The notes beneath the pieces are model-generated. The model saw only the letters and a list, made by a program, of their open reading frames with translations, was not told the DNA's origin and ran no database searches. Both the position numbers and the translations under genes were made by a program. A DNA stretch of 28,189 nucleotides, taken from assembly GCA_934190685.1 (NCBI GenBank), contig CAKPTK010000014.1, positions 1-28,189 of the forward strand. The letters run 5' to 3'. The DNA comes from an uncultured Prevotella sp. GTDB lineage: Bacteria; Bacteroidota; Bacteroidia; Bacteroidales; Bacteroidaceae. Of the stretch, positions 1 to 8,527 are shown one piece after another (within the stretch, counting starts at the first letter, position 1; each line of letters starts with the position of its first letter).

Positions 1-1713
1 GTGCTCGGCGGCATCGGATCCATCGGCTCCACGGTCGACCTCTACGGCACACTCACTCCGGGCGATGGCGGCATCGGCACCTTGACACTCAAGAACTTCG
101 CTACAGGCACCAAGCCCAATTTGGCCCTGCACCCCAAGTCAAAACTCAAGTTTGAAGTCACAGACGTAGACCATTATGACCGACTCTATGTGGACGGCAA
201 CATCACGCTCAGCAAGAAGATGGAAGACTTCAGCGAGTCGGAAGAGAAACCACGTGTCTACATCGAGCTGACCAGCAACCCGACATTCCAAGTGGGCGAT
301 GAACTGACACTCCTCACCTATGCCTCAAAGACAGAGGGCATGGAGTTTGAAATGCGCTATCCGAAACAATATACCTGGGAGTCCACAGAAAAGCAACTGC
401 CCGACGGCCGCTATGCCCTCGTGGCACGCGTGACCTCACTCGAATATGGCGGACAGGGAGAATGGACAGAGGATGCCGACGATGAACCCAAACAGGACGA
501 CACCTATTTGGACATTGATACGGAAAAGCAGGACAACACGCCACTGCGTAACTATGCCGAACAGACAGGAAAATATATAGGTACCTGCATCTCCCTCTAT
601 GATGGAAAGATCAATATCGACGATGAAAACGACGAGAAGACCAAACTGTTTGCCCAGCAGTTCAACATGGCGGTCTGCGAAAACGAGATGAAGTTTGACG
701 CCACCGAACCGACCCAAGGTGAGTTCCAATACTACAATGGCGACCGATTGGTGAACTTCGCCCAAAAGCACAACATGCGTGTCCGTGGCCATGCCCTTGT
801 ATGGCACTCTCAGGTGGCACAATGGGTGAGCAGCGACGGCAAGAAGAACGACAAGAACTTCACCCAACAGCAGTTGCTCGACATCATGAAGAACCACATT
901 GACAATGTGGTGGGACACTGGAAAGGCAAAGTTGCCGAATGGGATGTATGCAACGAGGTGCTCGACGACGACCAGTCCATCGTGCGCACCGACCCGAACG
1001 GCTATAAGTTGCGCTCCTCTTCCATCTGGAACTTCGCCGGCGACGACTATATCGAAAAGGCATTCCGTTGGGCACATGAGGCTGACCCCGACGCCAAACT
1101 CATCCTCAACGACTATGGCGTGGAGTTCCAAGGACAAGCCAAAGCCGAGGCCTTCTACAACCTCGCCAAGCACTTGAAAGAGATCGGCGCGCCTATCGAT
1201 GGTGTAGGTCTTCAGTGTCATCTCGACGTGGGCAAGGTAGACACCAAGAAACTCAAGGCAACCATTGACCGTTTCAACGCCATCGGACTCCGCTGTGTCA
1301 TCACCGAACTTGACCTTGGCATGAGCGACAACGAAAGTAATCGCCTGCAACAGGCCAAGGACTTCTACAACATCGTCAAAACCGCTATGGGAGCTGACAA
1401 CTGCAACGAGGTGATGATTTGGGGTCTGACAGACGCCATGACCTGGCGCAATGGCAGAAGTCCACTGCTCTATGACGCCAGCCTCACACCGAAATCAGCC
1501 TATTACGGCGTGCACGCAGCCGTGCGCGAGACAGCCAAGGCCACGGGCATCAACACCTTGCCTGCAGGCCCATCTTCTTCCGCACAAGTTGTCTCGGAAA
1601 CCTACTACAACCTTCAAGGGCAGCGCATCGCAGCTCCCGCCACTGACAGCATCTACATTGTCAGCCGCAAGATGAGCGACGGCAGCGTAGTCAACCTGAA
1701 GGTGAAGAAATAG
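1..1713 (+). CDS. GH10 endo-beta-1,4-xylanase, 3' part of gene
   Basis: The reading frame is open from the first base of the window, so the N-terminus and any signal peptide lie outside it. Residues below count from base 1. Residues 1-70 resemble an autotransporter-type beta-strand repeat (GTLTPGDGGIGTLTL, then DRLYVDGNITL). An acidic linker near 150-180 leads to a GH10 barrel at about 185-510. The acid/base Glu is E319 in WDVCNEV and the nucleophile is E436 in ITELDLG. RGHALVWHSQ and VMIWGLTDAMTW are further GH10 motifs. This family cleaves internal beta-1,4-xylosidic bonds of xylan. The C-terminus (YYNLQGQRI, then IYIV, ending in VNLKVKK) resembles the sorting-type tails of Bacteroidota secreted proteins, which suggests surface display or secretion; that part is inference. 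A hairpin terminator follows the stop codon. Confidence 0.93.
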   Translation: MLGGIGSIGSTVDLYGTLTPGDGGIGTLTLKNFATGTKPNLALHPKSKLKFEVTDVDHYDRLYVDGNITLSKKMEDFSESEEKPRVYIELTSNPTFQVGDELTLLTYASKTEGMEFEMRYPKQYTWESTEKQLPDGRYALVARVTSLEYGGQGEWTEDADDEPKQDDTYLDIDTEKQDNTPLRNYAEQTGKYIGTCISLYDGKINIDDENDEKTKLFAQQFNMAVCENEMKFDATEPTQGEFQYYNGDRLVNFAQKHNMRVRGHALVWHSQVAQWVSSDGKKNDKNFTQQQLLDIMKNHIDNVVGHWKGKVAEWDVCNEVLDDDQSIVRTDPNGYKLRSSSIWNFAGDDYIEKAFRWAHEADPDAKLILNDYGVEFQGQAKAEAFYNLAKHLKEIGAPIDGVGLQCHLDVGKVDTKKLKATIDRFNAIGLRCVITELDLGMSDNESNRLQQAKDFYNIVKTAMGADNCNEVMIWGLTDAMTWRNGRSPLLYDASLTPKSAYYGVHAAVRETAKATGINTLPAGPSSSAQVVSETYYNLQGQRIAAPATDSIYIVSRKMSDGSVVNLKVKK

Positions 1714-1740
1714 AAGAACTGACATTTTTATTTATACAGA

Positions 1741-1779
1741 ACAATCCCCTGTTTGAAATCACTTCGGACAGGGGATTGT
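1741..1779. terminator. Shared hairpin between convergent genes
   Basis: A perfect 12-bp inverted repeat (ACAATCCCCTGT at 1741-1752, ACAGGGGATTGT at 1768-1779) lies between the converging xylanase and GntR genes. The minus-strand side is followed by an A/T-rich run, so it probably serves the GntR operon at least as much as the xylanase. Confidence 0.7.
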
Positions 1780-1826
1780 CATCTTAGAGAATATCTATGA
1801 TGAGAGAAGATATATTATGGTCAAAA

Positions 1827-2189
1827 CTACTCTTTCCAAGCCTTTTCCACGTCTTCAATGCCGATGCCAAGCAGGCGCATCTGACGGAAAATGTCGGGGA
1901 GCGTCTGCGTGAGAAACTGCTTGCGGCGTGAGGAAAGAATGCGGTCTTTCGCACCGGCGGTGACGAAATAGCCCAAGCCACGGCGTGTGTAGATGATGCC
2001 GTCGCGCGCCAACTGCTCATAGGCCTTGACTGCCGTGTTGCTGTTCACCTCAAGCGCCACGGCATACTCGCGGACACTGGGAATGCGGCTGTCGTCGGCA
2101 TAGGTGCCGGAAAGGATTTCGTCACAGATTCTATCCGCCATCTGCAAATAGATGGCCTTTTCACTATTGAACATCATAGGTTGGTCCAT
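1827..2189 (-). CDS. GntR-family regulator, short YtrA-like type
   Basis: Up to 120 residues: an N-terminal winged-helix domain (IYLQMADRICDEILSGTY, then RIPSVREYAVALEVNSNTAVKAYEQL and GLGYFVTAGA), followed by only a short helical tail. This is the size and layout of YtrA-type GntR repressors, which usually control the ABC transporter they are encoded with. It is the last gene of a three-gene operon. The first possible ATG (2189) overlaps the permease gene by 16 nt. A second ATG at 2177 overlaps the permease stop as ATGA, the usual translational-coupling arrangement, and may be the real start. The protein is predicted to be cytosolic and DNA-binding. Its effector is unknown; family members often respond to cell-wall or antibiotic stress. 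Confidence 0.9.
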   Translation of the reverse strand: MDQPMMFNSEKAIYLQMADRICDEILSGTYADDSRIPSVREYAVALEVNSNTAVKAYEQLARDGIIYTRRGLGYFVTAGAKDRILSSRRKQFLTQTLPDIFRQMRLLGIGIEDVEKAWKE

Positions 2190-3019
2190 TTAGTGTTTTT
2201 CAGTTGGATGCGGCAGAACAACTTATAGGCAAGGATATAGAACAGAACCGTGAATCCCCACGTAAACAGGTTGATACAAGTGAACGCCATCGTCTTCGCC
2301 AAATCAAAATTCTCCACAGCAATCGTGCTGAGCCATTGGGTAAAACCGTCCATCATGGGGCCAAACAGATTCGGACCTGCCATGACCAAGAACCACCCCA
2401 TCACATTGGAGAGGACAAAACAGGTAGCAGTGGTGAGCAGCCACTGGTTGCGGCGGAAGAAGATGCCACCCAGCACATAGAAAGAATGCACACAGAAGAA
2501 CATGGAGACGAACGTGAGCACAACCACAAAGTTATGGCCAAACAGTTCCCATACACCTGCTTTAGACTGCCATAACAAAAGGAGCCATGTCATCGACACC
2601 ACGTGGTTGCCACTGACAGCCCGAAAGGCCATCTGACACACGTCTGCCACCAACACTGACACAACCAGACAGGCCAATGAAGAAAGTAGGGCAAACAAAC
2701 AGCGCGAGACGAATTTCTCCAAATTGGAGACGGGCAACATGAGCACGTTGACGCGCTCTTGATTGGTCTTCATGTCACGAGTGACAAACGAACCCGAGAA
2801 CACAAGCATGAACCACAACACGGTCATCACCATAGACAAAACGCCAGAATTATAGAGCAAAAGGTATTCTTGATTCTCTTCACCAACATTTCCCATCCAA
2901 AGGAAAGCGAAGAAAAAGAAGATGGCAAAGCCGATGGCGAATTTCAGCAAGTCGTGAAAGCGGGTCATGGAAAGCCAGACAAGGGCATTGGAAAAACGCT
3001 TCATATCAAAAGTTTTCAT
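2174..3019 (-). CDS. ABC transporter permease, ABC-2-like membrane protein
   Basis: 281 residues with about six hydrophobic segments, near residues 26-46, 59-80, 106-130, 165-187, 195-215 and 245-268. No enzymatic motif is visible. It lies 22 nt downstream of an ABC ATPase gene and overlaps the GntR gene, so it is most likely the membrane half of that exporter. The layout of ATPase, single permease and YtrA-like regulator is typical of small ABC-2 exporters of Firmicutes and Bacteroidota. The substrate cannot be read from the sequence. The family assignment rests on topology and gene order more than on a signature motif. Confidence 0.82.
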   Translation of the reverse strand: MKTFDMKRFSNALVWLSMTRFHDLLKFAIGFAIFFFFAFLWMGNVGEENQEYLLLYNSGVLSMVMTVLWFMLVFSGSFVTRDMKTNQERVNVLMLPVSNLEKFVSRCLFALLSSLACLVVSVLVADVCQMAFRAVSGNHVVSMTWLLLLWQSKAGVWELFGHNFVVVLTFVSMFFCVHSFYVLGGIFFRRNQWLLTTATCFVLSNVMGWFLVMAGPNLFGPMMDGFTQWLSTIAVENFDLAKTMAFTCINLFTWGFTVLFYILAYKLFCRIQLKNTKWTNL

Positions 3020-3041
3020 ATTTTCATTCTTTTAAAGTCAC

Positions 3042-3872
3042 TTATTCAGTATACACTAACTTGTTCTGGGTCACTGCGTTGAAGAACAACTCCAGATTGA
3101 GTTGAGTCTCCGGACTGCCCTCTTGCCGACGGACAATCACACTGTTGCCTTGCAATGAAGGCTCGGCATAGATGACCTCGTCATCCATCTCCGACGGCTG
3201 ACGGAACTCAAAGCTGTAGCGGTCGGTGATGTCGGAAGTCGAGGCGTTGAGTTTCAACCGCGACTCGTCAAGAATGAGGATATGGTCGAGCAGTGCCTCC
3301 ACATCGTGCACCTGATGGGTGGAGATGACGAGCGTGCGGTCTTCGGCCATGTTGTTCGCCATCGCCTTGCGGAACAGGCTCTTCGAAGGTATGTCCAATC
3401 CATTGGTCGGCTCGTCCATCAAAAGCAAGCGGGTGTTGGCTGCCAATGCAAAACTCATATATACTTTTTTCTTCTGGCCCATCGAGAGCGCCTTGAGATT
3501 CACCACTTCCGGCATCTCAAAGTCGCGCAGACTCTGACGAAGCACGTCGACAGAGAAACGGGGATAGAACTTCTCGTTGAGCTTGATGAACTGATCCATC
3601 GACATCCCGGGCAGGTCATATTCCTCGGGAACGATGAAAATGTCCTGCAAAGCCTCGGGGCGACGGTCGCGCATGTCCAATCCGTCAAACATCACCTCGT
3701 TCTGCCGTGCGCGCAGCAGTCCGCTTATCAGATAGAGCAAGGTGCTCTTGCCTTGTCCGTTCTTGCCCAACAAGCCATAGACTCTGCCCGGCTCCATCGA
3801 CAAATCCAAGCCGTCAAACACCTGATGGCGACTGCCTGGATAACTGAAATGCAAATCGTGAATTTGTATCAT
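3042..3872 (-). CDS. ABC transporter ATP-binding protein
   Basis: 276 residues, cytosolic. Visible motifs are Walker A GKNGQGKST (36-44), the signature LSMGQ (129-133), Walker B LLLMDEPTNGLD with D153 and E154, and the H-loop His in STHQVHD (H196). After about residue 215 there is a short C-terminal extension without an obvious domain. It supplies ATP hydrolysis for the permease encoded just downstream. It is the first gene of the operon and has a strong Bacteroidota promoter about 40 nt before the ATG. The presence of a YtrA-like GntR gene in the same operon suggests autoregulation; this is inference. Confidence 0.95.
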   Translation of the reverse strand: MIQIHDLHFSYPGSRHQVFDGLDLSMEPGRVYGLLGKNGQGKSTLLYLISGLLRARQNEVMFDGLDMRDRRPEALQDIFIVPEEYDLPGMSMDQFIKLNEKFYPRFSVDVLRQSLRDFEMPEVVNLKALSMGQKKKVYMSFALAANTRLLLMDEPTNGLDIPSKSLFRKAMANNMAEDRTLVISTHQVHDVEALLDHILILDESRLKLNASTSDITDRYSFEFRQPSEMDDEVIYAEPSLQGNSVIVRRQEGSPETQLNLELFFNAVTQNKLVYTE

Positions 3873-3911
3873 AATCTTTTTCGTTTAGTGTACCACCTCA
3901 ATAGAACACCA

Positions 3912-3943
3912 CAAAGGTAGAGAATCTTGGGCTTACTTCCAAA
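3912..3943 (-). promoter_or_regulatory. Promoter of ABC-gntR operon
   Basis: On the minus strand, TTTG (3943-3940), a 20-nt gap, then TACCTTTG (3919-3912). This matches the Bacteroidota primary sigma consensus in both elements and spacing. The predicted start of transcription is near 3905, giving a leader of about 33 nt. Confidence 0.8.
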
Positions 3944-3994
3944 TAAAAAGACAAAAAAGTGAGGAGAAAAAGGAATTTAGAGATGGATATGGCG

Positions 3995-4022
3995 TTTGGA
4001 AAGCGATTATTTCGTAACTTTG
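3995..4022 (+). promoter_or_regulatory. Promoter of FabK/NMO-like gene
   Basis: The -7 element TAACTTTG is at 4015-4022. A TTTG at 3995-3998 is only 16 nt upstream, shorter than usual. The -7 element lies inside the longest possible reading frame (TTG at 3996), which argues that translation really begins at the ATG at 4056. Confidence 0.65.
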
Positions 4023-4055
4023 CAAGACAATTCAACCACCAAAACAACGATCATT

Positions 4056-4994
4056 ATGAAGACAAGAATCACCGAACTTTTCGACATACAATATCCTGTC
4101 ATACAAGGCGGAATGGCATGGTGCAGCGGCTGGCGGCTGGCTTCCGCCGTGAGCAACGCCGGTGGATTGGGACTGCTCAGCGCCGGTTCGATGCACCCCG
4201 ACACGCTTTTGGAACACATCCACAAGATGCAAACCGCCACGGACAAACCTTGGGGCGTGAATGTACCCCTGATGTATCCCGACATGGAAAGCCTCATCGA
4301 CATCATCATCCGCGAGGGTGTGAAAATCGTGTTCACCTCTGCGGGCAGTCCGAAGAAATACACGCCGTTGTTCCATAAGCATGGAATCAAGGTGGCACAC
4401 GTGGTTTCAAGTTCGAAATTCGCACGCAAATGCGAGGAGGCGGGTGTCGACGCCGTGGTGGCAGAAGGTTTTGAGGCGGGCGGACACAACGGCCGAGAGG
4501 AGACGACCACGCTCACCCTCATTCCACAAGTGCGCCGTGCCACCCGCATGCCCCTCATCGCAGCCGGCGGCATTGCCTCGGGCGAAGCCATGTTGTCGGC
4601 ACAAGCACTCGGCGCAGAGGGCGTGCAAGTGGGCACGGCCTTTGCCCTGACCACAGAGAGTAGCGCGTCGGAGGCATTCAAAAAGCGGTGTATACAATTG
4701 GAGGAAGGCGACACTATGCTCTGCCTGAAGATGCTCGCTCCCACCCGACTGGTGAAAAACGACCTCTACTGCCGACTGCTTCAAGCGGAAAGCGAGGGGG
4801 CCGCACGAGAGGATCTGCGACGCATCGTGGGCACGGCTGCAGCCAAACGCGGCATCTTCGATGGCGACTTGACAAACGGAGAACTGGAAATCGGGCAAAT
4901 CGCCTCCGCCATCAAAGAGATAAAACCCGCCGCTCAAGTGATGAAAGAATTGCTCGACGGCTATGCCGAGGCCAAAGCCAAGCTGCTTGCCTAA
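4056..4994 (+). CDS. FabK / nitronate monooxygenase family flavoprotein
   Basis: 312 residues from the ATG at 4056, chosen because the promoter -7 box sits at 4015-4022. It is an FMN-dependent TIM barrel of the 2-nitropropane dioxygenase superfamily. The N-terminus (MKTRITELFDIQYPVIQGGM, then AVSNAGGLGLL) closely follows FabK-type enoyl-ACP reductases as I remember them. AEGFEAGGHNG carries H144, at the position of the FabK catalytic His. IAAGGIASGEAM (from 168) and QVGTAF (191-196) are the phosphate-binding parts of the barrel. It could reduce enoyl-ACP in fatty-acid synthesis or oxidise nitronates; the sequence alone does not decide. It is a single-gene unit between a promoter and a strong terminator. 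Confidence 0.88.
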   Translation: MKTRITELFDIQYPVIQGGMAWCSGWRLASAVSNAGGLGLLSAGSMHPDTLLEHIHKMQTATDKPWGVNVPLMYPDMESLIDIIIREGVKIVFTSAGSPKKYTPLFHKHGIKVAHVVSSSKFARKCEEAGVDAVVAEGFEAGGHNGREETTTLTLIPQVRRATRMPLIAAGGIASGEAMLSAQALGAEGVQVGTAFALTTESSASEAFKKRCIQLEEGDTMLCLKMLAPTRLVKNDLYCRLLQAESEGAAREDLRRIVGTAAAKRGIFDGDLTNGELEIGQIASAIKEIKPAAQVMKELLDGYAEAKAKLLA

Positions 4995-5018
4995 AGCGGT
5001 AAAAGCCATTCAAACAGA

Positions 5019-5066
5019 AAAGCGAGAAATCCCTTCCGGACAATTCCAACAGAGATTTCTCGCTTT
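5019..5066. terminator. Bidirectional terminator
   Basis: A perfect 13-bp inverted repeat (AAAGCGAGAAATC at 5019-5031, GATTTCTCGCTTT at 5054-5066) lies between the converging FabK-like and TPR genes. It probably ends transcription from both sides. Confidence 0.85.
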
Positions 5067-5110
5067 ATCTATTTACGGAGCAGACGACTTACAACAAGCC
5101 GGCCTCTCCA

Positions 5111-6499
5111 TCACTTGTTTTCTTCGATGACTTTCAAGATGGCCCAAGCCGTCGCCTCATCCTTTTCCATTGCCTTTTGACGGAAGTGCTCATACTCCTC
5201 CTGATTATCGCATGCGAAAGAGAAGAGAGCCTTGACGGCGAGCACTTCGGCAGTACAATTCTCCTCGGAATGAACCTTGATTGCCTGATCCATCTCGTAA
5301 TTGCCAATCTCGAAAAAGCGGCTGTCAAAAAGACAAACGCCTACTCTGAGTACCAAATCCATAGGCCAGTTCTTCAGCCTGAGGATTCTGTCGTAGACCA
5401 GACAAGCCTCCAACTGTTTTCCATTCTGCAGATAGACATTCGCCCGCAGGAAATCCAGCTCATCATCATCCCGACAATTCAACTTGCGGATGGCCTCAAG
5501 GTCTTCCAAAGCCTTGTCTATATTGCCCATGCAACTGTAAATATAGGCCTCCGTCTGAAGGATGTCGGCATATTGAGGAACTTCGAAGTGCTTGTTGACA
5601 TACTTCTTCGCCTCTTGAACCATGGAGTAGGCCTTGGTGAGATTCCTCTCATCAATATTGACCAACAAATTCGCCAACTGATTGATCACTCCCGGCGAAG
5701 CAGGATACTCTTCCAGATAGCGCCGATAGCATTTCTCCGCCTCCGCAAAATTGCCCAAGTGGTTCATGATATCGCCCTTGATGAGCACGGCGTCAAGATT
5801 GTCCGGCTCTATCGCCAAAGCATAGTCGCAAGACTCACCAGCTTCCGAAAGCTGTTCGAGGTCAAACTGCACCTTGGCCAGTTCCACCCACGCCGTGCAA
5901 CAGAAAGGATCCTTCTCCGTCAACTCGGCAAGCATCTTGGCACAGCCTTCCCAATCATCATCCACCCGCTGCACCTCAGCAGCCAAGAGCTGATAGCGTC
6001 GGGAAGTCTTGTCGGGCATGTGATCGAGCCACAGACGGGCATTGTTCACCTGTTGGAAATTGAGAAAAAAACGACAGGCGTCTTCTGCATAGTCTGCCAT
6101 TTCCCTATCTCCACACACGTTGTCAAAATGCTCGTCGAGCAGGATGACCGCCTCTTCTGAGCGCCCGGAATAGAGCAGCCATTCAGCCTTGCCAAAAGCA
6201 TAGTCGACGGAAAACTTGTCGGACACCCTATCCAAGATTTCCTTTGCCTTCATCATGTCGTTTTCCTCGAGCATGGTGAAACGGGCAAGGAAAAGCAACG
6301 GCATGTCTGCGTCAGGATAGACCGTCAACGCCGTGTCCACCACATCACGAGCTTTTTGGGTAAACCCCCGCTCATAATAATACTGGGCCAGGTCGGCATA
6401 GGCATCCGAATCGAATACGGGATAGCGTCCATCTTTCAAGCTGTCCTCATACTCCTGCTGGAGTTTTTTTATTTCTGCGTTTTGGTCGTCTCGTTTCAT
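5111..6499 (-). CDS. Tetratricopeptide-repeat protein, cytosolic
   Basis: 462 residues made almost entirely of helix-turn-helix repeats of about 34 residues. Examples are DAYADLAQYYYERGFTQKAR, the run from AWVELAKVQFDLEQLSEAGE to YALAIEPD, and DAVLIKGDIMNHLGNFAEAE followed by YLEEYP. It has no signal peptide or membrane segment, so it is likely a cytosolic scaffold. It has no catalytic motif. The gene begins 51 nt after glnS ends, on the same strand, with no hairpin seen between them, so it is probably co-transcribed with glnS. Its partner and function cannot be deduced. Confidence 0.9.
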   Translation of the reverse strand: MKRDDQNAEIKKLQQEYEDSLKDGRYPVFDSDAYADLAQYYYERGFTQKARDVVDTALTVYPDADMPLLFLARFTMLEENDMMKAKEILDRVSDKFSVDYAFGKAEWLLYSGRSEEAVILLDEHFDNVCGDREMADYAEDACRFFLNFQQVNNARLWLDHMPDKTSRRYQLLAAEVQRVDDDWEGCAKMLAELTEKDPFCCTAWVELAKVQFDLEQLSEAGESCDYALAIEPDNLDAVLIKGDIMNHLGNFAEAEKCYRRYLEEYPASPGVINQLANLLVNIDERNLTKAYSMVQEAKKYVNKHFEVPQYADILQTEAYIYSCMGNIDKALEDLEAIRKLNCRDDDELDFLRANVYLQNGKQLEACLVYDRILRLKNWPMDLVLRVGVCLFDSRFFEIGNYEMDQAIKVHSEENCTAEVLAVKALFSFACDNQEEYEHFRQKAMEKDEATAWAILKVIEENK

Positions 6500-6550
6500 A
6501 TGTCCTAATTATTAGCCACGCAGACAAGGCCGTCGCTCTTTGTCCGCGTC

Positions 6551-8269
6551 TTATTTGTTTTGCTTTGCCCACGTGTCCTTCAGACCCACGGTCTTGTTGA
6601 ACACGAGATGCTCGGCTGTGGAATCGAGGTCTGCCATGAAATAGCCGATGCGCTGGAACTGCAGGTATTCGCCTGGCTTCTTGGTAGCGGCATATTCCTC
6701 CACATAGCAGTTGTCGATGACTTTCAGCGAGTCGGGGTTGAGCAGTTCACGGAAATCACGCTCGTCGGCAGAAGGGTTTTCGACATTGAACAAGCGGTCG
6801 TAGACTCTCACCTCGGCCTTCTGGCAGTAGTCTGCCGAAACCCAGTGGAGCGTGCCCTTCACCTTGCGGTTGGCACCCTCGAGTCCGCTCTTGCTCAGAG
6901 GATCGTATTCTGCCTGAATTTCCGTGATATTGCCTTCGGCGTCTTTGGTGCAACCGGTGCACTTCACGATGTAGGCGTTCTTCAGTCGTACCTCCTTGCC
7001 GGGAGTCATACGGAAGAATTTCTTCGGAGCATCCTCCATGAAGTCCTCGCGCTCAATCCAGAGGTTCTTGGTGAACTTGATCTTGTGGGTGCCGTCAGCC
7101 TCGTTCTCCGGGTTGTTGACGGCTTCCATCTCCTCCATCTGTCCGTCAGGATAGTTGGTGATGACGAGCTTCACGGGGTTGACCACTGCCGACACGCGGC
7201 ATGCCTTTTTGTTCAAGTCCTCGCGCACGGCTGCCTCAAGCAGTGCCATGTCGTTGAGGGCGTCAAACTTGGTGTAGCCGATGCTGCGGATGAACTGGCG
7301 GATGCTCTCGGGAGAATAGCCGCGGCGGCGCATACCGCAGAGGGTAGGCATTCGTGGATCGTCCCATCCGCTGACCTGATGTTCGTCAACGAGGGTGTGG
7401 AGCTTGCGCTTGCTCATCACGGTATAGGTGAGGTTGAGTCGGTTGAACTCAATCTGTCGTGGACGGTTGTCGCCGAGATTGTCCGCCGTGCCATCCATTT
7501 CCTTCAAGAAATCCACGAACTTGTCGTAGAGCGGACGGTGGGGAACAAACTCCAGCGTACAGATGGAATGGGTCACACCCTCGAAATAGTCGCTCTGTCC
7601 ATGGGCGAAGTCATACATCGGGTAGCAGTTCCACTTGGTGCCTGTACGATGGTGTGGAGTGTGGATGATGCGGTAGATGATAGGGTCGCGGAAGTGCATG
7701 TTGGGGTTGGCCATGTCCAGTTTGGCGCGGAGCACCATGGAACCTTCGGGTGTCTCGGGTTGGTTCATCTTCTCGAACAAGGCGAGATTCTCTTCCACTG
7801 GGCGGTCACGATAGGGTGAAGCCACGCCGGGTTCTGTGGGAGTGCCCTTTTGTTTGGCGATTTCCTCTGCCGACTGCTCGTCCACATAGGCGTGGCCGTT
7901 TTTGATCATCCAAACGGCAAAGTCCCAAAGTTTCTGGAAATAGTCGGACGCATAGTAGACATTGCCCCAGTGGAAGCCGAGCCACTTGATGTCGTTGAGG
8001 ATGTTCTCCACATACTCGTTGTTTTCCTTGCTGGGGTTGGTGTCGTCGAAACGGAGGTTGCAGACACCGCCAAACTGCTCTGCCACGCCAAAGTCCATGC
8101 AGATGGCCTTGGCGTGCCCGATGTGCAGATAGCCATTAGGCTCGGGTGGAAAGCGGGTTTGTATTCTGCCACCGTTCTTTCCGTTCTCAAGGTCTTCCTT
8201 GACCAGCTGCTCCACGAAGCTAAGACTGCGCTTCTCTTCGTTCGTATTGTTCAATTCTGTTGTTGCCAT
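6551..8269 (-). CDS. glnS: Glutaminyl-tRNA synthetase
   Basis: 572 residues from the ATG at 8269 (MATTELNN). A start at TTG 8293 is excluded because the promoter -7 box covers it. It is a class I synthetase that charges tRNA-Gln with glutamine. The HIGH motif is in PPEPNGYLHIGH (41-52) and the KMSKS-like loop is VMSKRK (284-289). The catalytic core is followed by the anticodon-binding beta-barrels, with RMTPGKEVRLKNAYIVKC and PGEYLQFQRIGYFMAD near the C-terminus. The length is close to the E. coli enzyme plus a short N-terminal extension, and no YqeY-like C-terminal domain is attached. It is the first gene of a probable operon with the TPR gene. Confidence 0.97.
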   Translation of the reverse strand: MATTELNNTNEEKRSLSFVEQLVKEDLENGKNGGRIQTRFPPEPNGYLHIGHAKAICMDFGVAEQFGGVCNLRFDDTNPSKENNEYVENILNDIKWLGFHWGNVYYASDYFQKLWDFAVWMIKNGHAYVDEQSAEEIAKQKGTPTEPGVASPYRDRPVEENLALFEKMNQPETPEGSMVLRAKLDMANPNMHFRDPIIYRIIHTPHHRTGTKWNCYPMYDFAHGQSDYFEGVTHSICTLEFVPHRPLYDKFVDFLKEMDGTADNLGDNRPRQIEFNRLNLTYTVMSKRKLHTLVDEHQVSGWDDPRMPTLCGMRRRGYSPESIRQFIRSIGYTKFDALNDMALLEAAVREDLNKKACRVSAVVNPVKLVITNYPDGQMEEMEAVNNPENEADGTHKIKFTKNLWIEREDFMEDAPKKFFRMTPGKEVRLKNAYIVKCTGCTKDAEGNITEIQAEYDPLSKSGLEGANRKVKGTLHWVSADYCQKAEVRVYDRLFNVENPSADERDFRELLNPDSLKVIDNCYVEEYAATKKPGEYLQFQRIGYFMADLDSTAEHLVFNKTVGLKDTWAKQNK

Positions 8270-8290
8270 AAGATGATTTTTATTTTTCTG

Positions 8291-8298
8291 CAAATTTA
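8291..8298 (-). promoter_or_regulatory. glnS promoter, -7 element
   Basis: TAAATTTG reads on the minus strand. No TTTG is present at the expected -33 spacing. The predicted transcript has a leader of only about 15 nt before the ATG at 8269. Confidence 0.6.
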
Positions 8299-8450
8299 TA
8301 CAAAAATATCGAATTATAAGCGCGAAGGAACAAAAAAACGAGGAGGAAATGGCGCAAAAGGGAGAAGATGAAGAAAGAACAGGCTAAAGGTTTCTCCTTA
8401 GCTACTTTTCTTTTTGTCAATAGTTTTCCGATTCGTATTCCTTACACTAC

Positions 8451-8526
8451 GACTAACGGGGCGTTAATGGCACACTAACGACTCGCTAATGGCACACTAA
8501 CGGGTCGTTAATGGCGGACTAATTAG
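8451..8526. repeat. 22-bp tandem repeat, three copies plus a partial one
   Basis: Copies at 8451-8472, 8473-8494 and 8495-8516, then a broken fourth copy starting at 8517. The shared pattern is (C/G)ACTAACG, three bases, then CG(T/C)TAATGGC and one base. Within each unit CTAACG and CGTTAA are near-inverted, so each copy can form a small imperfect hairpin. No coding potential is seen. Confidence 0.85.
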
Positions 8527-8527
8527 A

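Noticed and set aside
436..1350. 304-residue open frame antisense to the xylanase gene
   Set aside because: It mirrors the GH10 codons, has no recognisable motif and no promoter, and GH10 is certain on the other strand.
3873..3911. YtrA-type operator in the ABC operon leader
   Set aside because: Only a single AGTGTA-like half-site (about 3887-3892) is seen, without a convincing inverted partner.
3996..4055. TTG-initiated 20-residue N-terminal extension of the FabK-like protein
   Set aside because: The promoter -7 element at 4015-4022 lies inside it, and family similarity begins at the ATG at 4056.
8383..8402. GCTAAAGG/CCTTAGC hairpin followed by a U-rich stretch
   Set aside because: The stem is short and bulged, and no plus-strand transcript upstream would need it.
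8451..8526. Short repeat array considered as CRISPR
   Set aside because: The 22-bp units are directly adjacent with no spacers, and no cas gene is present.
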